The notes under the pieces: generated by a model | Seen by the model: the letters and a program-made list of their open reading frames with translations, nothing else | Told to the model about the DNA's origin: nothing | Databases searched by the model: none | Assembly: GCF_900277125.1 (NCBI RefSeq) | Contig: NZ_OPYN01000156.1 | Coordinates: forward strand, 1 to 51,788 | From: Pseudomonas inefficax | GTDB lineage: Bacteria; Pseudomonadota; Gammaproteobacteria; Pseudomonadales; Pseudomonadaceae | Direction of reading: 5' to 3' | DNA length: 51,788 bases | Position numbers and translations under genes: made by a program | In this document: positions 15,137 to 24,273 of the stretch, in pieces | Numbering within the stretch: position 1 is the stretch's first letter | Layout: each line of letters starts with the position of its first letter

Positions 15137-16924
15137 TCAGGCCGCCTCCCCTTGCCGGCTCCACAGCCGATGGTAATAACCCCGCCGCGCCAGCAGCTGC
15201 GCATGGCTGCCATCCTCGACAATGCGCCCGTCCTCGAACACCACGATCCGATCAAGGTGCGCCACGGTCGACAGCCGGTGTGCCACCACGATCACCGTCT
15301 TGTCGTCCATGATCTCGTCGAGCTTGTCCTGGATATAGCGCTCGGTGATCGAGTCGAGGCTTGACGTGGCTTCGTCCATCACCAGGATCGGCGCGTTCTT
15401 CAACAGCACTCGGGCGATGGCGATACGCTGGCGCTGCCCGCCGGACAGCTTCACACCGCGCTCGCCCACCAGCGATTCAAAGCCCTGCTCCATGGCCTCG
15501 ATGAAGTCCCGGGCACCGGCCCGGTCGATGGCAGCGGCCAACGCATCGTCGCCAGCTTCCAGGCAGCCATAATGGATGTTCTCGCGAATACTGCGGTGGA
15601 ACAGCCCCGGCTCCTGCGGAATCAGCCCGACCTGCTCGTGCAGCGAATGTTGGGTCACCGTGCGCACGTCCTGGCCGTCGATCAGCACCTGGCCCTGATC
15701 CACGTCGTACAACCGTAGCAACAACCCGAGCAAGGTCGATTTGCCCGAGCCGGACGCCCCCACCAGCCCGACCCGCTGGCCCGCCGGAATATGCAGGTTC
15801 AGGTGCTGAAAGATCGGCCGCCCGGGGTGATAGCCAAAGGTCACGTCGGCAAAATGCACCTCGCCCCGCTCCACTTTCAACGACGTTGCGCCGGCCGTGT
15901 CGCGTACCTCGTGTGGCCGCACCAGGGTGCGTACGCCATTGGCGATATTGCCCATGGCCTCGAAGAACTCCAGCAAGCGCCGCGACAGCCCGGCCACATC
16001 GGTGATGATCATCAGCGACAGGCTGGTAGCGGTTACGAAGGTGGCGATGTCGATGCTGCCGCGCTGCCACAACCACAGCGCCAGCAGCAGGATGCCAAGC
16101 TTGAGCAGCACCCCGCAGCTGTTCTGCAACCAGCGAATCTTCTCCATGTAACCGAGCGAGCGGTCCGCCGCTACCACCTCACGGTCGAGGAACTTGCCCA
16201 AATAGCCATGCTCGTAGGGGTGGCGGGCGAACAGACGGATATTGGTGAGGTTGGTCACCGCGTCCACCACCTTGCCGGTACTGACGCTGCGCGCTGCGGC
16301 AAAGTCGCGGGCCAGCGGGTGACTGCGCCTGGCCAGGAACCAGCACAGCATGAGAAAACCGACCGCCCACAAGCCCATGAATGCCGCCAGCCAGGCGTTT
16401 GCGGTGGCCAGCAGGATGACTGCCAGGGCCAGGGTCACAAGCAGCGGGATGAGGTCGAAGATCAGGATCGCCAGGGTCTGAGTGGTGCCGATCGAGACCT
16501 CGCTGATACGGTGCGCCAATGCCCCGGCGAACTCGCTGGTGATGTAGCGATGCGAATGGCGTTGCAGGTAGGCGAACAAGGCTTGGGTCACCGCGCGCCG
16601 CTGACGGGGCACGGTGTAGATATGCAAGCCACTGGCGGCACGCGTGCTGACCATCTCGAGCACCAGCATCAAGGCAAAACCCGCCAGCGGCCAGCGCAAT
16701 GCCGTGACGACCTGGTTCACGTCCAGGCCCTGGCTGACCAGGCGGGTGATATGGCCAAGTTGCCAAGGGACCAGCACGGCGCAGACCATGGCGAAGGTCT
16801 GCAAGGCGAGCATGCCGGAGTAGGCCAACGGGTGGCGCAGGATGAATGCGCGAACGAAGGCCTGCGGGGTGTCTGGCAGGTGACGGATGTCCCAACCATC
16901 GGGCAGGCGGTGGGTAGATGTCAC
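15137..16924 (-). CDS. ABC exporter half-transporter (membrane domain fused to ATPase)
   Basis: The protein has 595 residues. Residues ~30-310 form a six-helix exporter membrane domain; ~350-590 form the ATPase, with Walker A GASGSGKST, signature LSGGQRQR, Walker B ILVMDEATSSLDS and switch His in VVAHRLSTV. It should act as a homodimer in the inner membrane and move substrate outwards, as in MsbA/LmrA-type proteins. The start is a GTG with AAGGAG 7 bases before it. It lies 21 bases after the importer ATPase, at the end of an import operon, an uncommon pairing. It is not depleted of Met or Cys. Substrate unknown. Confidence 0.85.
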   Translation of the reverse strand: MTSTHRLPDGWDIRHLPDTPQAFVRAFILRHPLAYSGMLALQTFAMVCAVLVPWQLGHITRLVSQGLDVNQVVTALRWPLAGFALMLVLEMVSTRAASGLHIYTVPRQRRAVTQALFAYLQRHSHRYITSEFAGALAHRISEVSIGTTQTLAILIFDLIPLLVTLALAVILLATANAWLAAFMGLWAVGFLMLCWFLARRSHPLARDFAAARSVSTGKVVDAVTNLTNIRLFARHPYEHGYLGKFLDREVVAADRSLGYMEKIRWLQNSCGVLLKLGILLLALWLWQRGSIDIATFVTATSLSLMIITDVAGLSRRLLEFFEAMGNIANGVRTLVRPHEVRDTAGATSLKVERGEVHFADVTFGYHPGRPIFQHLNLHIPAGQRVGLVGASGSGKSTLLGLLLRLYDVDQGQVLIDGQDVRTVTQHSLHEQVGLIPQEPGLFHRSIRENIHYGCLEAGDDALAAAIDRAGARDFIEAMEQGFESLVGERGVKLSGGQRQRIAIARVLLKNAPILVMDEATSSLDSITERYIQDKLDEIMDDKTVIVVAHRLSTVAHLDRIVVFEDGRIVEDGSHAQLLARRGYYHRLWSRQGEAA

Positions 16925-16945
16925 AGTGTTCTCCTTGTGTCTCGC

Positions 16946-18595
16946 CTACACGGCGATGCGACCGAACCAGCTTGGCCTCGCCGCCGGGAGATGAGGTACG
17001 GCATCGAGCAAAGCGCGGGTATAGGCCTGACGCGGCTGGCCAAGCACCTGGGCTGCCGCCCCTTGTTCCACCACCCTTCCTCCTTGCATCACCAACACGT
17101 GGTCACTGACCTGCTCCACCACTCCAAGGTCATGGGAGATGAACAGGCAAGCCAGGTTCAGCTCCGCCTTGAGCTCGGCCAGCAATGCCAGGATGCGCGC
17201 CTGCACCGACACATCCAGTGCCGATACCGGTTCATCCAGCACCAGTACCCTGGGCTTCATGGCCAGCGCCCGGGCAATCGCGATGCGCTGCCGCTGCCCG
17301 CCCGACAACTCTAGTGGGCGGCGCTCAAGCAACCCCGCCGGCAACTGCACCCGCTCCAGCAACGCCGCCGCCTCGGTGCGCTGCAACGCACGCGGCACAC
17401 CCGCATGCGCCAGCGCCTCGGCCAATACCCGTAACACGGTGTAGCGTGGGTCGAACGAAGCCAGCGGGTCCTGGAACACCACCTGGATACCCTGCCGTGC
17501 CTGGCGCTGCTGCGCGGCAGACAACGCAAGCCAATCCTGCCCGGCCAGTTGCAGGCTGCCCTGTTCCGGCCGCTCCAGCCCAAGCAGGATGCGCCCCAGC
17601 GTGCTCTTGCCAGAACCGGACTCGCCTACCACGCCAAGGGTTTGCCCGGCGCGCAACTGCAGCGACACATCGTCCAGCACCTGGCGCAGCCGCCCGTCCG
17701 GGCCGGCAAAGGCCTTGCTCAGGCCGCGCGCCTCCAGCACCACCGGTTGCTCGTCCACGACATTCTCCATCAGCGCCAGGGCAGGCGCCGCCGGACGTTT
17801 GAAATGAACCGCCCGAGCCGCGCTCAGCAGGCGTTGGGTATAGGGGTCCTGCGGGTCCTGCAGGATCTGCTCGACACTGCCTTGCTCCACCACCACTCCA
17901 TGGCGCATCACCGCCACCCAGTCGGCCAGGCGCGCGACCACGGCCAGGTCGTGGCTGACCATCAACAGGCTGTTGTCGCGCTCGCGCAGTTGCTCCAGCA
18001 GGTCGAGAATCTGCGCCTGCACCGTGGCGTCCAGCGCGGTTGTGGGCTCATCAGCGATCAGCAGGCGCGGCTGACAGGCGATGGCCGACGCGATCAGGGC
18101 GCGCTGCCTGAGGCCTCCGGATAGCTGCCAGGGGTATTGCCGGGCACGGACTTCAGGTTCAGGCACCCCGACCTGACGCAATAGCTCGAGCACCCGCAGG
18201 CGGCGCTGCTCCGCAGCCAGGTCGGTGTGCAACAGCAATGGCTCTTCGATCTCTGCCCCCACGCGTCGCAGCGGGTCGAGCGAACCCAGCGCATCCTGCA
18301 TGACAAAGCCGATGTGCTCGCCACGCAAGCGCCGCCACGCGCGCTCATCGAGCTGGCGCAGGTCCTGCCCGGCAAAGGCCAGGCGCTGCGCCTGCACATG
18401 AGCGCCGGCGCCGGTCAGGCCGACCAGGGTACGCGCCGTGACGCTCTTGCCCGAGCCCGATTCGCCCACCAGTGCCAGGCACTGCCCTGCACGCAACTGC
18501 AGGTCGACGCCGTGCACCACTGGCACACCATTGAATCTCACGTGCAGGCCGCGGATGTCTACCAGCGGTGCCTGGTTCTTCTTGAAGATGCTCAT
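16946..18595 (-). CDS. Double ATPase of an Opp/Dpp-type ABC importer (second system)
   Basis: The protein has 549 residues with two ABC cassettes. Cassette 1: Walker A GESGSGKS, signature LSGGLRQR, LLIADEP. Cassette 2: Walker A GESGSGKS, signature LSGGQRQR, VLVLDEP. Both carry peptide-transporter extensions (PYTQRLLSAAR, AYTRALLDAVP). It is paralogous to the ATPase at 9745-11457. The ATG overlaps the end of the permease gene (ATGA). With the permease at 18592, the permease at 23341 and the binding protein at 24270 it forms a second complete importer, whose genes are split by an inserted enzyme block. Confidence 0.9.
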   Translation of the reverse strand: MSIFKKNQAPLVDIRGLHVRFNGVPVVHGVDLQLRAGQCLALVGESGSGKSVTARTLVGLTGAGAHVQAQRLAFAGQDLRQLDERAWRRLRGEHIGFVMQDALGSLDPLRRVGAEIEEPLLLHTDLAAEQRRLRVLELLRQVGVPEPEVRARQYPWQLSGGLRQRALIASAIACQPRLLIADEPTTALDATVQAQILDLLEQLRERDNSLLMVSHDLAVVARLADWVAVMRHGVVVEQGSVEQILQDPQDPYTQRLLSAARAVHFKRPAAPALALMENVVDEQPVVLEARGLSKAFAGPDGRLRQVLDDVSLQLRAGQTLGVVGESGSGKSTLGRILLGLERPEQGSLQLAGQDWLALSAAQQRQARQGIQVVFQDPLASFDPRYTVLRVLAEALAHAGVPRALQRTEAAALLERVQLPAGLLERRPLELSGGQRQRIAIARALAMKPRVLVLDEPVSALDVSVQARILALLAELKAELNLACLFISHDLGVVEQVSDHVLVMQGGRVVEQGAAAQVLGQPRQAYTRALLDAVPHLPAARPSWFGRIAV

Positions 18596-19440
18596 GCGCG
18601 TCTGCCCTCGCTACGGCGCAGCCAGTCTCGGCCAATGACGGTGATGGAAATGACAGTCAGGGTGATCGCCAGCGCCGGCCAGGCCATCAGCCAGGGCGCG
18701 TTGGCCATGAAGTTGCGCGCCACTGCCATCATCGCGCCCCACTCCGGCGCGGGAGGTGGTGCGCCGAAGCCCAGGAAGCTCAGCGCAGCGGCGGCGGTGA
18801 TGGCGCCACCCAGGCCGATGCAGGCCAGGATCAGCACGGGTTGGACAGCATTGGGCAGCACATGCCAGAACACCACAGCCAAGCGCCTGCGGCCCAGCGT
18901 GACCGCTGCTTCGACGAAGCTGGCACGCCGGATGGTCAGGGTCTGGGCGCGTACCAGGCGCGCATAGCGCGGCACCGAGGCGACGCCAACGGCGAGGATC
19001 AGGTTGCTGGTGCCTTGACCGAACAGGGTGATGATGACCAGCGCCAGTAGCAGGTCCGGGAAAGCCAGCAGTACATCGACGGCGCGCATCAGCAGGTTGT
19101 CCAGCCAGGCTGGAGAAAGGCCGGCGAGCAAGCCGAGCAGCGTGCCCAGGCCAAGCCCGACCAGGGTGGCGGCCAGGCCGATGTAGAGCGATGGGCGGGC
19201 GCCATGGATCAGCCGGCTGAGGACGTCGCGGCCGTTCTCGTCACTGCCCAGCCAAAAAGCGGGGCTTGGCGGGTGGTAAGCCAGGCGGGCGTCGGCGGCC
19301 AACGGGTCGGTCGGCGAGAGCCAGTCGGGGAAGGTTACTGCCAGCAATATCAGGCCCAGTGTGATCCAGGCCAGCGCCAGGCCTGGGCGAACCTGCCACC
19401 TGCTGGTCGCTGTGTCTGGTATGGATACGATCGCGTTCAT
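18592..19440 (-). CDS. DppC/OppC-type ABC importer permease (second system)
   Basis: The protein has 282 residues. N-terminal helix LALAWITLGLILLAVTFPDWL is followed by the OppC-type FWLGSDENGRDVLSRLIHGAR, five further helices, and the EAA loop EAAVTLGRRRLAVVFWHVLP. The ATG at 19440 was chosen because AAGGAC lies just upstream and the earlier in-frame codons run through a REP element. Its DppB-type partner is separated from it by three enzyme genes. Confidence 0.88.
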   Translation of the reverse strand: MNAIVSIPDTATSRWQVRPGLALAWITLGLILLAVTFPDWLSPTDPLAADARLAYHPPSPAFWLGSDENGRDVLSRLIHGARPSLYIGLAATLVGLGLGTLLGLLAGLSPAWLDNLLMRAVDVLLAFPDLLLALVIITLFGQGTSNLILAVGVASVPRYARLVRAQTLTIRRASFVEAAVTLGRRRLAVVFWHVLPNAVQPVLILACIGLGGAITAAAALSFLGFGAPPPAPEWGAMMAVARNFMANAPWLMAWPALAITLTVISITVIGRDWLRRSEGRRA

Positions 19441-19473
19441 GTCTGTCCTTCTTGTGTCGCCTGTACTGGTCTC

Positions 19474-19559
19474 TTCGCGGGTAAACCCGCTCCCACAGGA
19501 GCACAGCAAAGGCTGAGTCCACGCGGTCCCTGTGGGAGCGGCTTTAGCCGCGAACAAGG
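19474..19559. repeat. Inverted REP pair inside the operon
   Basis: REP copies at 19474-19499 and 19529-19559 face each other (ttcgcgggtaaacccgctcc and gggagcggctttagccgcga). They lie in the 140-base gap between the aldo-keto reductase and the permease and could lower expression of the genes beyond. Confidence 0.85.
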
Positions 19560-19580
19560 GCGAAGCCCTTGCCATGTGGG

Positions 19581-20636
19581 CTACGGCGCTGGGTTGGGAA
19601 TACGCCGGTGCACAGCCTGGATCTCGGCCAGTACTTCATCGCTCAGTTGCACATCCAGTGCGCTCAGGTTCTCCTGCAGTTGCAGCAAGGTGGTCTGCCC
19701 GGTAATCGCACTGGCCACGAACGGCTGGCGTATGACGAACGCCAGGGCCAGTTGCGCCGGTGTCAGCCCATGCTCCCGGGCAATCCGCACGTAGCTGGCA
19801 ATCGCGTCGTTGGCCTCCTCGCTGCCATAGCGATTGAACGTGCGATACACCGACGACAATCGCGAACCCTCCGGCCTTGCCCCGTTCAGGTACTTGCCGG
19901 TCAACGCCCCGAACGCCAGCGGCGAATAGGCCAACAGGCTGACCCCTTCGCGATGGCTGAACTCCGACAGGCCGTTCTCGTACAAGCGGTTGAGCAGGCT
20001 GTACGGGTTCTGGATGCTGGCAATCCGTGCCAGGCCTTTGTCCTCGCTGTGCCGCAGAAACTGCGCCACACCCCACGGCGTCTCGTTGGAGACACCGATA
20101 TGGCGCACTTTGCCGGCCTTGACCTGTTCGTCCAGCACCGCAAGGGTTTCTTCGATGGCTGCCGTTTGCGGATGGTCGTCGACGTAGGGGTACTCACGGA
20201 TGCCAAAGAAGTTGCTGGTGCGGTCGGGCCAGTGCAGTTGGTAGAGGTCCAGGTAGTCGGTCTGCAGGCGGCGCAGGCTGCCCTCCAGGGCGGCGACGAT
20301 GTTCTTGCGGTCGTGGTGCGACAGGCCATCGCGGATGTGCACCTGGCCGCCCGGGTCACGGGCCGGGCCGGCGATCTTGCTGGCCAGCAGGAGTTTGTCG
20401 CGGTTACCACGGGCCGCCAGCCAGGTGCCGATGAAGCGCTCGGTGGTGGTCCAGGTTTCAGCGCGGGTAGGTGTGGGGTACATCTCGGCGGTGTCGATGA
20501 AGTTGATGCCTGCAGCAAGGGCAGCGTCCAGTTGCTGGTGAGCATCCTGTTCGCTGTTCTGGTGACCCCAGGTCATGGTGCCGAGGCTGAGCAGGCTGAC
20601 TTGCAGGTTGGTGTGGCCGAGTGGGCGGTAGCGCAT
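19581..20636 (-). CDS. Aldo/keto reductase, Tas-like
   Basis: The protein has 351 residues and closely resembles NADP(H)-dependent reductases of the Tas group. Catalytic residues are visible: Asp and Tyr in NFIDTAEMYP, Lys in LLLASKI, His in LYQLHWPDR. The C-terminal GQTTLLQLQENL binds the cofactor in this family. It has no Cys and only 3 Met. It follows the DszA-like monooxygenase by 101 bases containing a single REP. It may reduce the aldehyde released when a C-S bond is split by the oxygenases, though that is inference from context. Confidence 0.85.
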   Translation of the reverse strand: MRYRPLGHTNLQVSLLSLGTMTWGHQNSEQDAHQQLDAALAAGINFIDTAEMYPTPTRAETWTTTERFIGTWLAARGNRDKLLLASKIAGPARDPGGQVHIRDGLSHHDRKNIVAALEGSLRRLQTDYLDLYQLHWPDRTSNFFGIREYPYVDDHPQTAAIEETLAVLDEQVKAGKVRHIGVSNETPWGVAQFLRHSEDKGLARIASIQNPYSLLNRLYENGLSEFSHREGVSLLAYSPLAFGALTGKYLNGARPEGSRLSSVYRTFNRYGSEEANDAIASYVRIAREHGLTPAQLALAFVIRQPFVASAITGQTTLLQLQENLSALDVQLSDEVLAEIQAVHRRIPNPAP

Positions 20637-20675
20637 GGGTGCATCCTTGTGAATGTGTGTCGGGTTTCAGATCCT

Positions 20676-20719
20676 GGGGCTGCCTTGCAGCCCATCGCCG
20701 GCAAGCCAGCTCCCACAGG
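20676..20719. repeat. Single REP element
   Basis: One REP copy (ggggctgccttgcagccc followed by atcgccggcaag and gctcccacagg) sits in the gap between the DszA-like gene and the aldo-keto reductase. Confidence 0.8.
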
Positions 20720-20737
20720 TCGGGCGCAAAGCGCGCC

Positions 20738-22060
20738 CTAAGCAGCAAACTGGTTGTGTGCCTTGGGCAACCCCAGGTGCTCGCGCAAGGTGGTGCCGGT
20801 GTATTCGGTGCGGAACAACCCACGTTTCTGCAGCAGCGGTACCACCTCTTCGACGAACACCCGAGCACCCGACGGGAACATGTCGGGCATGATGTTGAAA
20901 CCATCCCCCGCCCCCGCCAGGAACCACTCGGCCAGCGTATCGGCGACCTGTTCAGGGGTACCGACGGCCAGCCGGTGCCCGACCAGAATCCGCCGCGACA
21001 ACTGGCGAATGGTCAGGTTCTCGCTACGCGCCAGGTTCAACTGGGCCTCCAGAAAACCCTGCGACCCCCGCTCGAAATCCGCCACCGCGCCAATCCGTTC
21101 CCACGGCAACGGCGCATCGGGGTCCAGCTCGCGGGGATCGATGCCGATACGCCCCGCCACTTGCTGCAACAGGCCGTGCTCGCCATGCCAGGCATTGAGC
21201 TCGTCGAAGCGTGCATGGGCCTCGGCCTCGGTGCTGCCAATCACGGTCGACAGGCCGGGCATGATCTTCAGGTGCTGCGGGTCACGGCCCCAGGCTTTGG
21301 CCCGTGCCTTCATTTCCCGATAGAACGCCAGCCCGTCGGCCAGGGTGGTCTGGGTGGTGAAGATCGCATCGGCATAGCGTGAACCGAGTGCCTTGCCACC
21401 TTCGGAAGAGCCGGCCTGCACCAATACCGGCCTGCCCTGCGGCGAGCGCGGCAGGTTCAGCGGCCCCTTGACCTGAAAGTGCTTGCCCTTGAAATCCAGG
21501 GTGTGGACTTTGCCCGGGTCGGCAAAACGACCGGCACTGCGGTCACCGATGATCGCGTCGTCCTCCCAGCTGTCCCAAAGCTTGAGGGTCACATCGACGA
21601 ACTCCTCGGCCCGCCCGTAGCGGTCTACATGCAACGGCGCGCCAGCCAGGCCGAAGTTCTGTGCTGCCGCATCACCGGCATTGGTTACCACATTCCAGGC
21701 TGCGCGGCCGCCGCTGATGTGGTCCAGCGAAGCAATTCGCCGGGCCAGGTTGAAAGGTTCGTTGTAAGTGCTGGAGCAGGTCGCGATAACGCCGATGCGC
21801 TCGGTGGCGGCCGCCACTGCGGTTAGCAGCACGGTCGGCTCCAGGCGCCCGCCGGGCTGGGCGGACACATCCGGCGGCAACGCCGGGCCATCGGCAAGGA
21901 AGATCGCATCCAGGCAACCGCGCTCGGAAATACGCGCGATATCGCGGTAATAGTTGACGTCGATATAGGCGTCGATTGCCGCCTCACCCTGGCGCCAGGC
22001 GCCGGAATGCGAACCGAAGCCGAGGATGTTCATGCCCAGGCTCATCTGTTTGGTAGTCAT
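20738..22060 (-). CDS. NtaA/SnaA/DszA-family FMNH2-dependent monooxygenase
   Basis: The protein has 440 residues and belongs to the bacterial luciferase-like (LLM) class C flavin monooxygenases that include nitrilotriacetate and dibenzothiophene-sulfone monooxygenases. Typical segments are MSLGMNILGFGSHSGAWR, the DAIFLADGPALPPD loop, ATCSSTYNEPFNLARRIASL, and SGGRAAWNVVTNAGDAAAQN. GGAG lies 8 bases before the ATG; the frame runs on 5' as a shadow of the upstream gene. Family members split C-S or C-N bonds using FMNH2 and O2. It is the second enzyme after the SfnB-like oxygenase, the order expected of a DszC-then-DszA type pair. It has 2 Cys and 7 Met. Confidence 0.88.
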   Translation of the reverse strand: MTTKQMSLGMNILGFGSHSGAWRQGEAAIDAYIDVNYYRDIARISERGCLDAIFLADGPALPPDVSAQPGGRLEPTVLLTAVAAATERIGVIATCSSTYNEPFNLARRIASLDHISGGRAAWNVVTNAGDAAAQNFGLAGAPLHVDRYGRAEEFVDVTLKLWDSWEDDAIIGDRSAGRFADPGKVHTLDFKGKHFQVKGPLNLPRSPQGRPVLVQAGSSEGGKALGSRYADAIFTTQTTLADGLAFYREMKARAKAWGRDPQHLKIMPGLSTVIGSTEAEAHARFDELNAWHGEHGLLQQVAGRIGIDPRELDPDAPLPWERIGAVADFERGSQGFLEAQLNLARSENLTIRQLSRRILVGHRLAVGTPEQVADTLAEWFLAGAGDGFNIMPDMFPSGARVFVEEVVPLLQKRGLFRTEYTGTTLREHLGLPKAHNQFAA

Positions 22061-22074
22061 GCCGATTCTCCTGA

Positions 22075-23319
22075 TCAGACTGCGCTGGCTTCGTCGCCGC
22101 TGCCCTGCCCTTCGCTGGCGCTGGCATGAAGGGCACGCCAGGCCTGGGCCGGGCTGATGCCATTGAGGTAGTAGTTGCCCAACGCCTGCTCGCGGTAGAT
22201 CGCCGGGTTGTGCGAAGCCAAAGTGCGGGCATTGCGCCAGTGGCGATCGAGGCGCCGAGCATTGCTGGTGGCCGATGCGCCGCCCACTTCGAACAGCAAG
22301 GTGCTCGCTTCCAGCACTTGCGGCAGCACAATCTGCTGCGCCTGGAAGGCATGAATCTCGGCGTCGGTGTAAAGCTGCTCGGCCACCTCGCCCTGCTGCC
22401 CGGCTTCGAACACCGCCTGCAGGCTCTGGCCCACGGCGGTAACTTGCGCATTGGCGGCGAAGGCCAGGCTCGACAGGCGACCTATCACCGCCTGCACCCG
22501 CGGGTCCGCCGCCGGCTGCGACTGCCCCGGCACACCAAATGCGCGGGTGCGTCCCTGGACGAACGCTACGGCATCGGCCAGTACCGCATGGCCGATACCC
22601 GCCAGGGTGGCCAGATGCACCGCCTGGTAGAACGCGGTCAGGTACGACTCGGCGCGCAACTCGCCCTTGGCGAAACGGCGCAGCACATGTTGCGGCGGCA
22701 CGCTGACCCGGGTGAAACGGGTGGTGCCGCTGCCGGTCAGGCGCTGGCCAAAACCGTCCCAGTCGTCGACCCGCTCCACCCCCGGCGCGCGGGTCGGCAC
22801 CACGAGGCTGACAAAGTCGTCGCCATGGTTGGCCACTGCCGCCACCCAATCGGCGTACAGCGTACCGGTGCAGTAATACTTTTCGCCGTCCAGACGGTAG
22901 CCACCCTCGTCTTCGCTCAACTGCACGGTATTGCCGGTACTGTCGGTGCGCTCGGCCATGGCCGCGCCCCACAGTTCACCGGCGACCACGCGAGCGAACC
23001 AGTAGTCCTGAGAGGCGTCGTCGCCGGACGACAGCCGCCCTTCGACGAAGCCGAAGTGGGCACGGAAGATCTGCGGCAGGTTGGAGTCGGCTTGCCCCAG
23101 ACGCACCAGCTGGCGCAGCAACTGCGGCAAGGTTGCGCCTGAGCCGCCGTGGCTGCGTGGCACGCGCAGGGCGCCGAAGCGGGCCTCGCGCAACCAGGCC
23201 ACCGGCTCATGGGCCAGGGTGCGCTGCTGCTCGCGGGCCACCGCGCCTTCGGCAATACGCGCGTAGACCGGCGCGAAACGCGCATCCAGTTCGGCATCGG
23301 TAATCGTTGTTTGGCTCAT
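22075..23319 (-). CDS. SfnB/DszC-like flavin-dependent monooxygenase (second copy)
   Basis: The protein has 414 residues with the acyl-CoA dehydrogenase fold and the DszC/SfnB C-terminal signature RHWRNARTLASHNPAIY. The middle domain has GEKYYCTGTLYADWVAAV, equivalent to GSKFYSTGALFADYVSAV in the copy at 8302-9513; the two are distant paralogues. It has one Cys and two Met. It lies 21 bases after the DppB-type permease and 14 bases before the DszA-like gene. It probably oxidises the imported sulfur compound before C-S cleavage. The extra C-terminal tail (ASASEGQGSGDEASAV) is low-complexity. Confidence 0.85.
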   Translation of the reverse strand: MSQTTITDAELDARFAPVYARIAEGAVAREQQRTLAHEPVAWLREARFGALRVPRSHGGSGATLPQLLRQLVRLGQADSNLPQIFRAHFGFVEGRLSSGDDASQDYWFARVVAGELWGAAMAERTDSTGNTVQLSEDEGGYRLDGEKYYCTGTLYADWVAAVANHGDDFVSLVVPTRAPGVERVDDWDGFGQRLTGSGTTRFTRVSVPPQHVLRRFAKGELRAESYLTAFYQAVHLATLAGIGHAVLADAVAFVQGRTRAFGVPGQSQPAADPRVQAVIGRLSSLAFAANAQVTAVGQSLQAVFEAGQQGEVAEQLYTDAEIHAFQAQQIVLPQVLEASTLLFEVGGASATSNARRLDRHWRNARTLASHNPAIYREQALGNYYLNGISPAQAWRALHASASEGQGSGDEASAV

Positions 23320-23340
23320 GATGGTTCCTTTTTCGTGAAT

Positions 23341-24273
23341 TCAGACGCGTGCGGTGCGCGGGTCGATGGCCTGGGTCGCCAGGTCCACCAGCAGGTTGAC
23401 CAGCACGTAGATCGCTGCCGCCAACAGGGTTACGCCGAGCACCAGTGGCACGTCCTTGCTGGCGGTAGCGTCGAGCATCAAACGGCCGATGCCTTGGCGG
23501 CCGAACAGCAGTTCCAGCACCACGGCGCCGCCGAGCAGGCTGGCGAATACGTAGCCGGCCAGGGTCACCAGCGGCACCAGGGCATGACGCAGGGCGTGGC
23601 GCAGACGCACAGCGATGTCCCCCATGCCACGTGCACGGGCCTGGGTGATGAAGGGTTGTTCCAGCACCTGCTCCAGCGACTGGCGCAACACCTGGGCAAG
23701 CACCGCCGCGATCGGCAGCGCCAGGGCCAGGCTCGGCAGTACCAGCGAGCGCCAACCGCCAGACCCGGACGGCGGCAGCCAATGGAAGTGGAACGCGAAG
23801 GCCAGCAGCAGCACCGTACCGATCACGAAGTTGGGGGCCGACGACAGCAACAGCTCGATGCCCGACACCACCGCCCGCAAACGCCGCCCGCGGTTGGCGG
23901 TGAGCAGCGCCGAGGCCACCGCCAGCAGCACCGCCAGCACAGCCGCGCTGCTGGCCAGCGCCAAAGTCGCGGCGGCCTGCTCGCCAATCGCCTGGCCGAC
24001 CGGTATGCGCAGCCGGTACGACTCGCCCAGGTCGCCCTTGGCCAGGCGCGCCAGGTAGTGGCCGTACTGCACCCACAGTGGTTGATCGAGGCCGTACTCG
24101 GCACGCACCTGGGCCAGCAGCGCTTCGCTCGGCATCGCATCCGGGCCGCCGAGAATCGCCAGGGCGGTGTCGCCACCGCTGTGTTGCATGCCGAGAAAGG
24201 TCAGGCTGGCCGCTGCCCATAGCACGACCACACCGTCACGCAGACGGCGCAGCAAGATCGTCAGCAGTTTCAT
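23341..24273 (-). CDS. DppB/OppB-type ABC importer permease (second system)
   Basis: The protein has 310 residues from the ATG that overlaps the stop of the binding-protein gene (ATGA). Helix 1 is DGVVVLWAAASLTFLGM; the OppB-type periplasmic region YGLDQPLWVQYGHYLARLAK and the loop ARARGMGDIAVRLRHALRHA follow. No Cys and five Met. Its partner DppC and ATPase genes lie beyond three enzyme genes in the same operon. Confidence 0.9.
   Translation of the reverse strand: MKLLTILLRRLRDGVVVLWAAASLTFLGMQHSGGDTALAILGGPDAMPSEALLAQVRAEYGLDQPLWVQYGHYLARLAKGDLGESYRLRIPVGQAIGEQAAATLALASSAAVLAVLLAVASALLTANRGRRLRAVVSGIELLLSSAPNFVIGTVLLLAFAFHFHWLPPSGSGGWRSLVLPSLALALPIAAVLAQVLRQSLEQVLEQPFITQARARGMGDIAVRLRHALRHALVPLVTLAGYVFASLLGGAVVLELLFGRQGIGRLMLDATASKDVPLVLGVTLLAAAIYVLVNLLVDLATQAIDPRTARV

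Noticed and set aside
19540..19580. TGGCAAGGGCTTCGCC near the REP pair as a sigma-54 promoter (minus strand).
   Set aside because: It arises from the REP-flanking palindrome and the -12 box (TCGC) is poor.
20738..22972. A 744-codon open frame covering the DszA-like monooxygenase.
   Set aside because: The first ~300 codons are low-complexity shadow of the SfnB-like gene. A ribosome site and the family N-terminus place the start at 22060.
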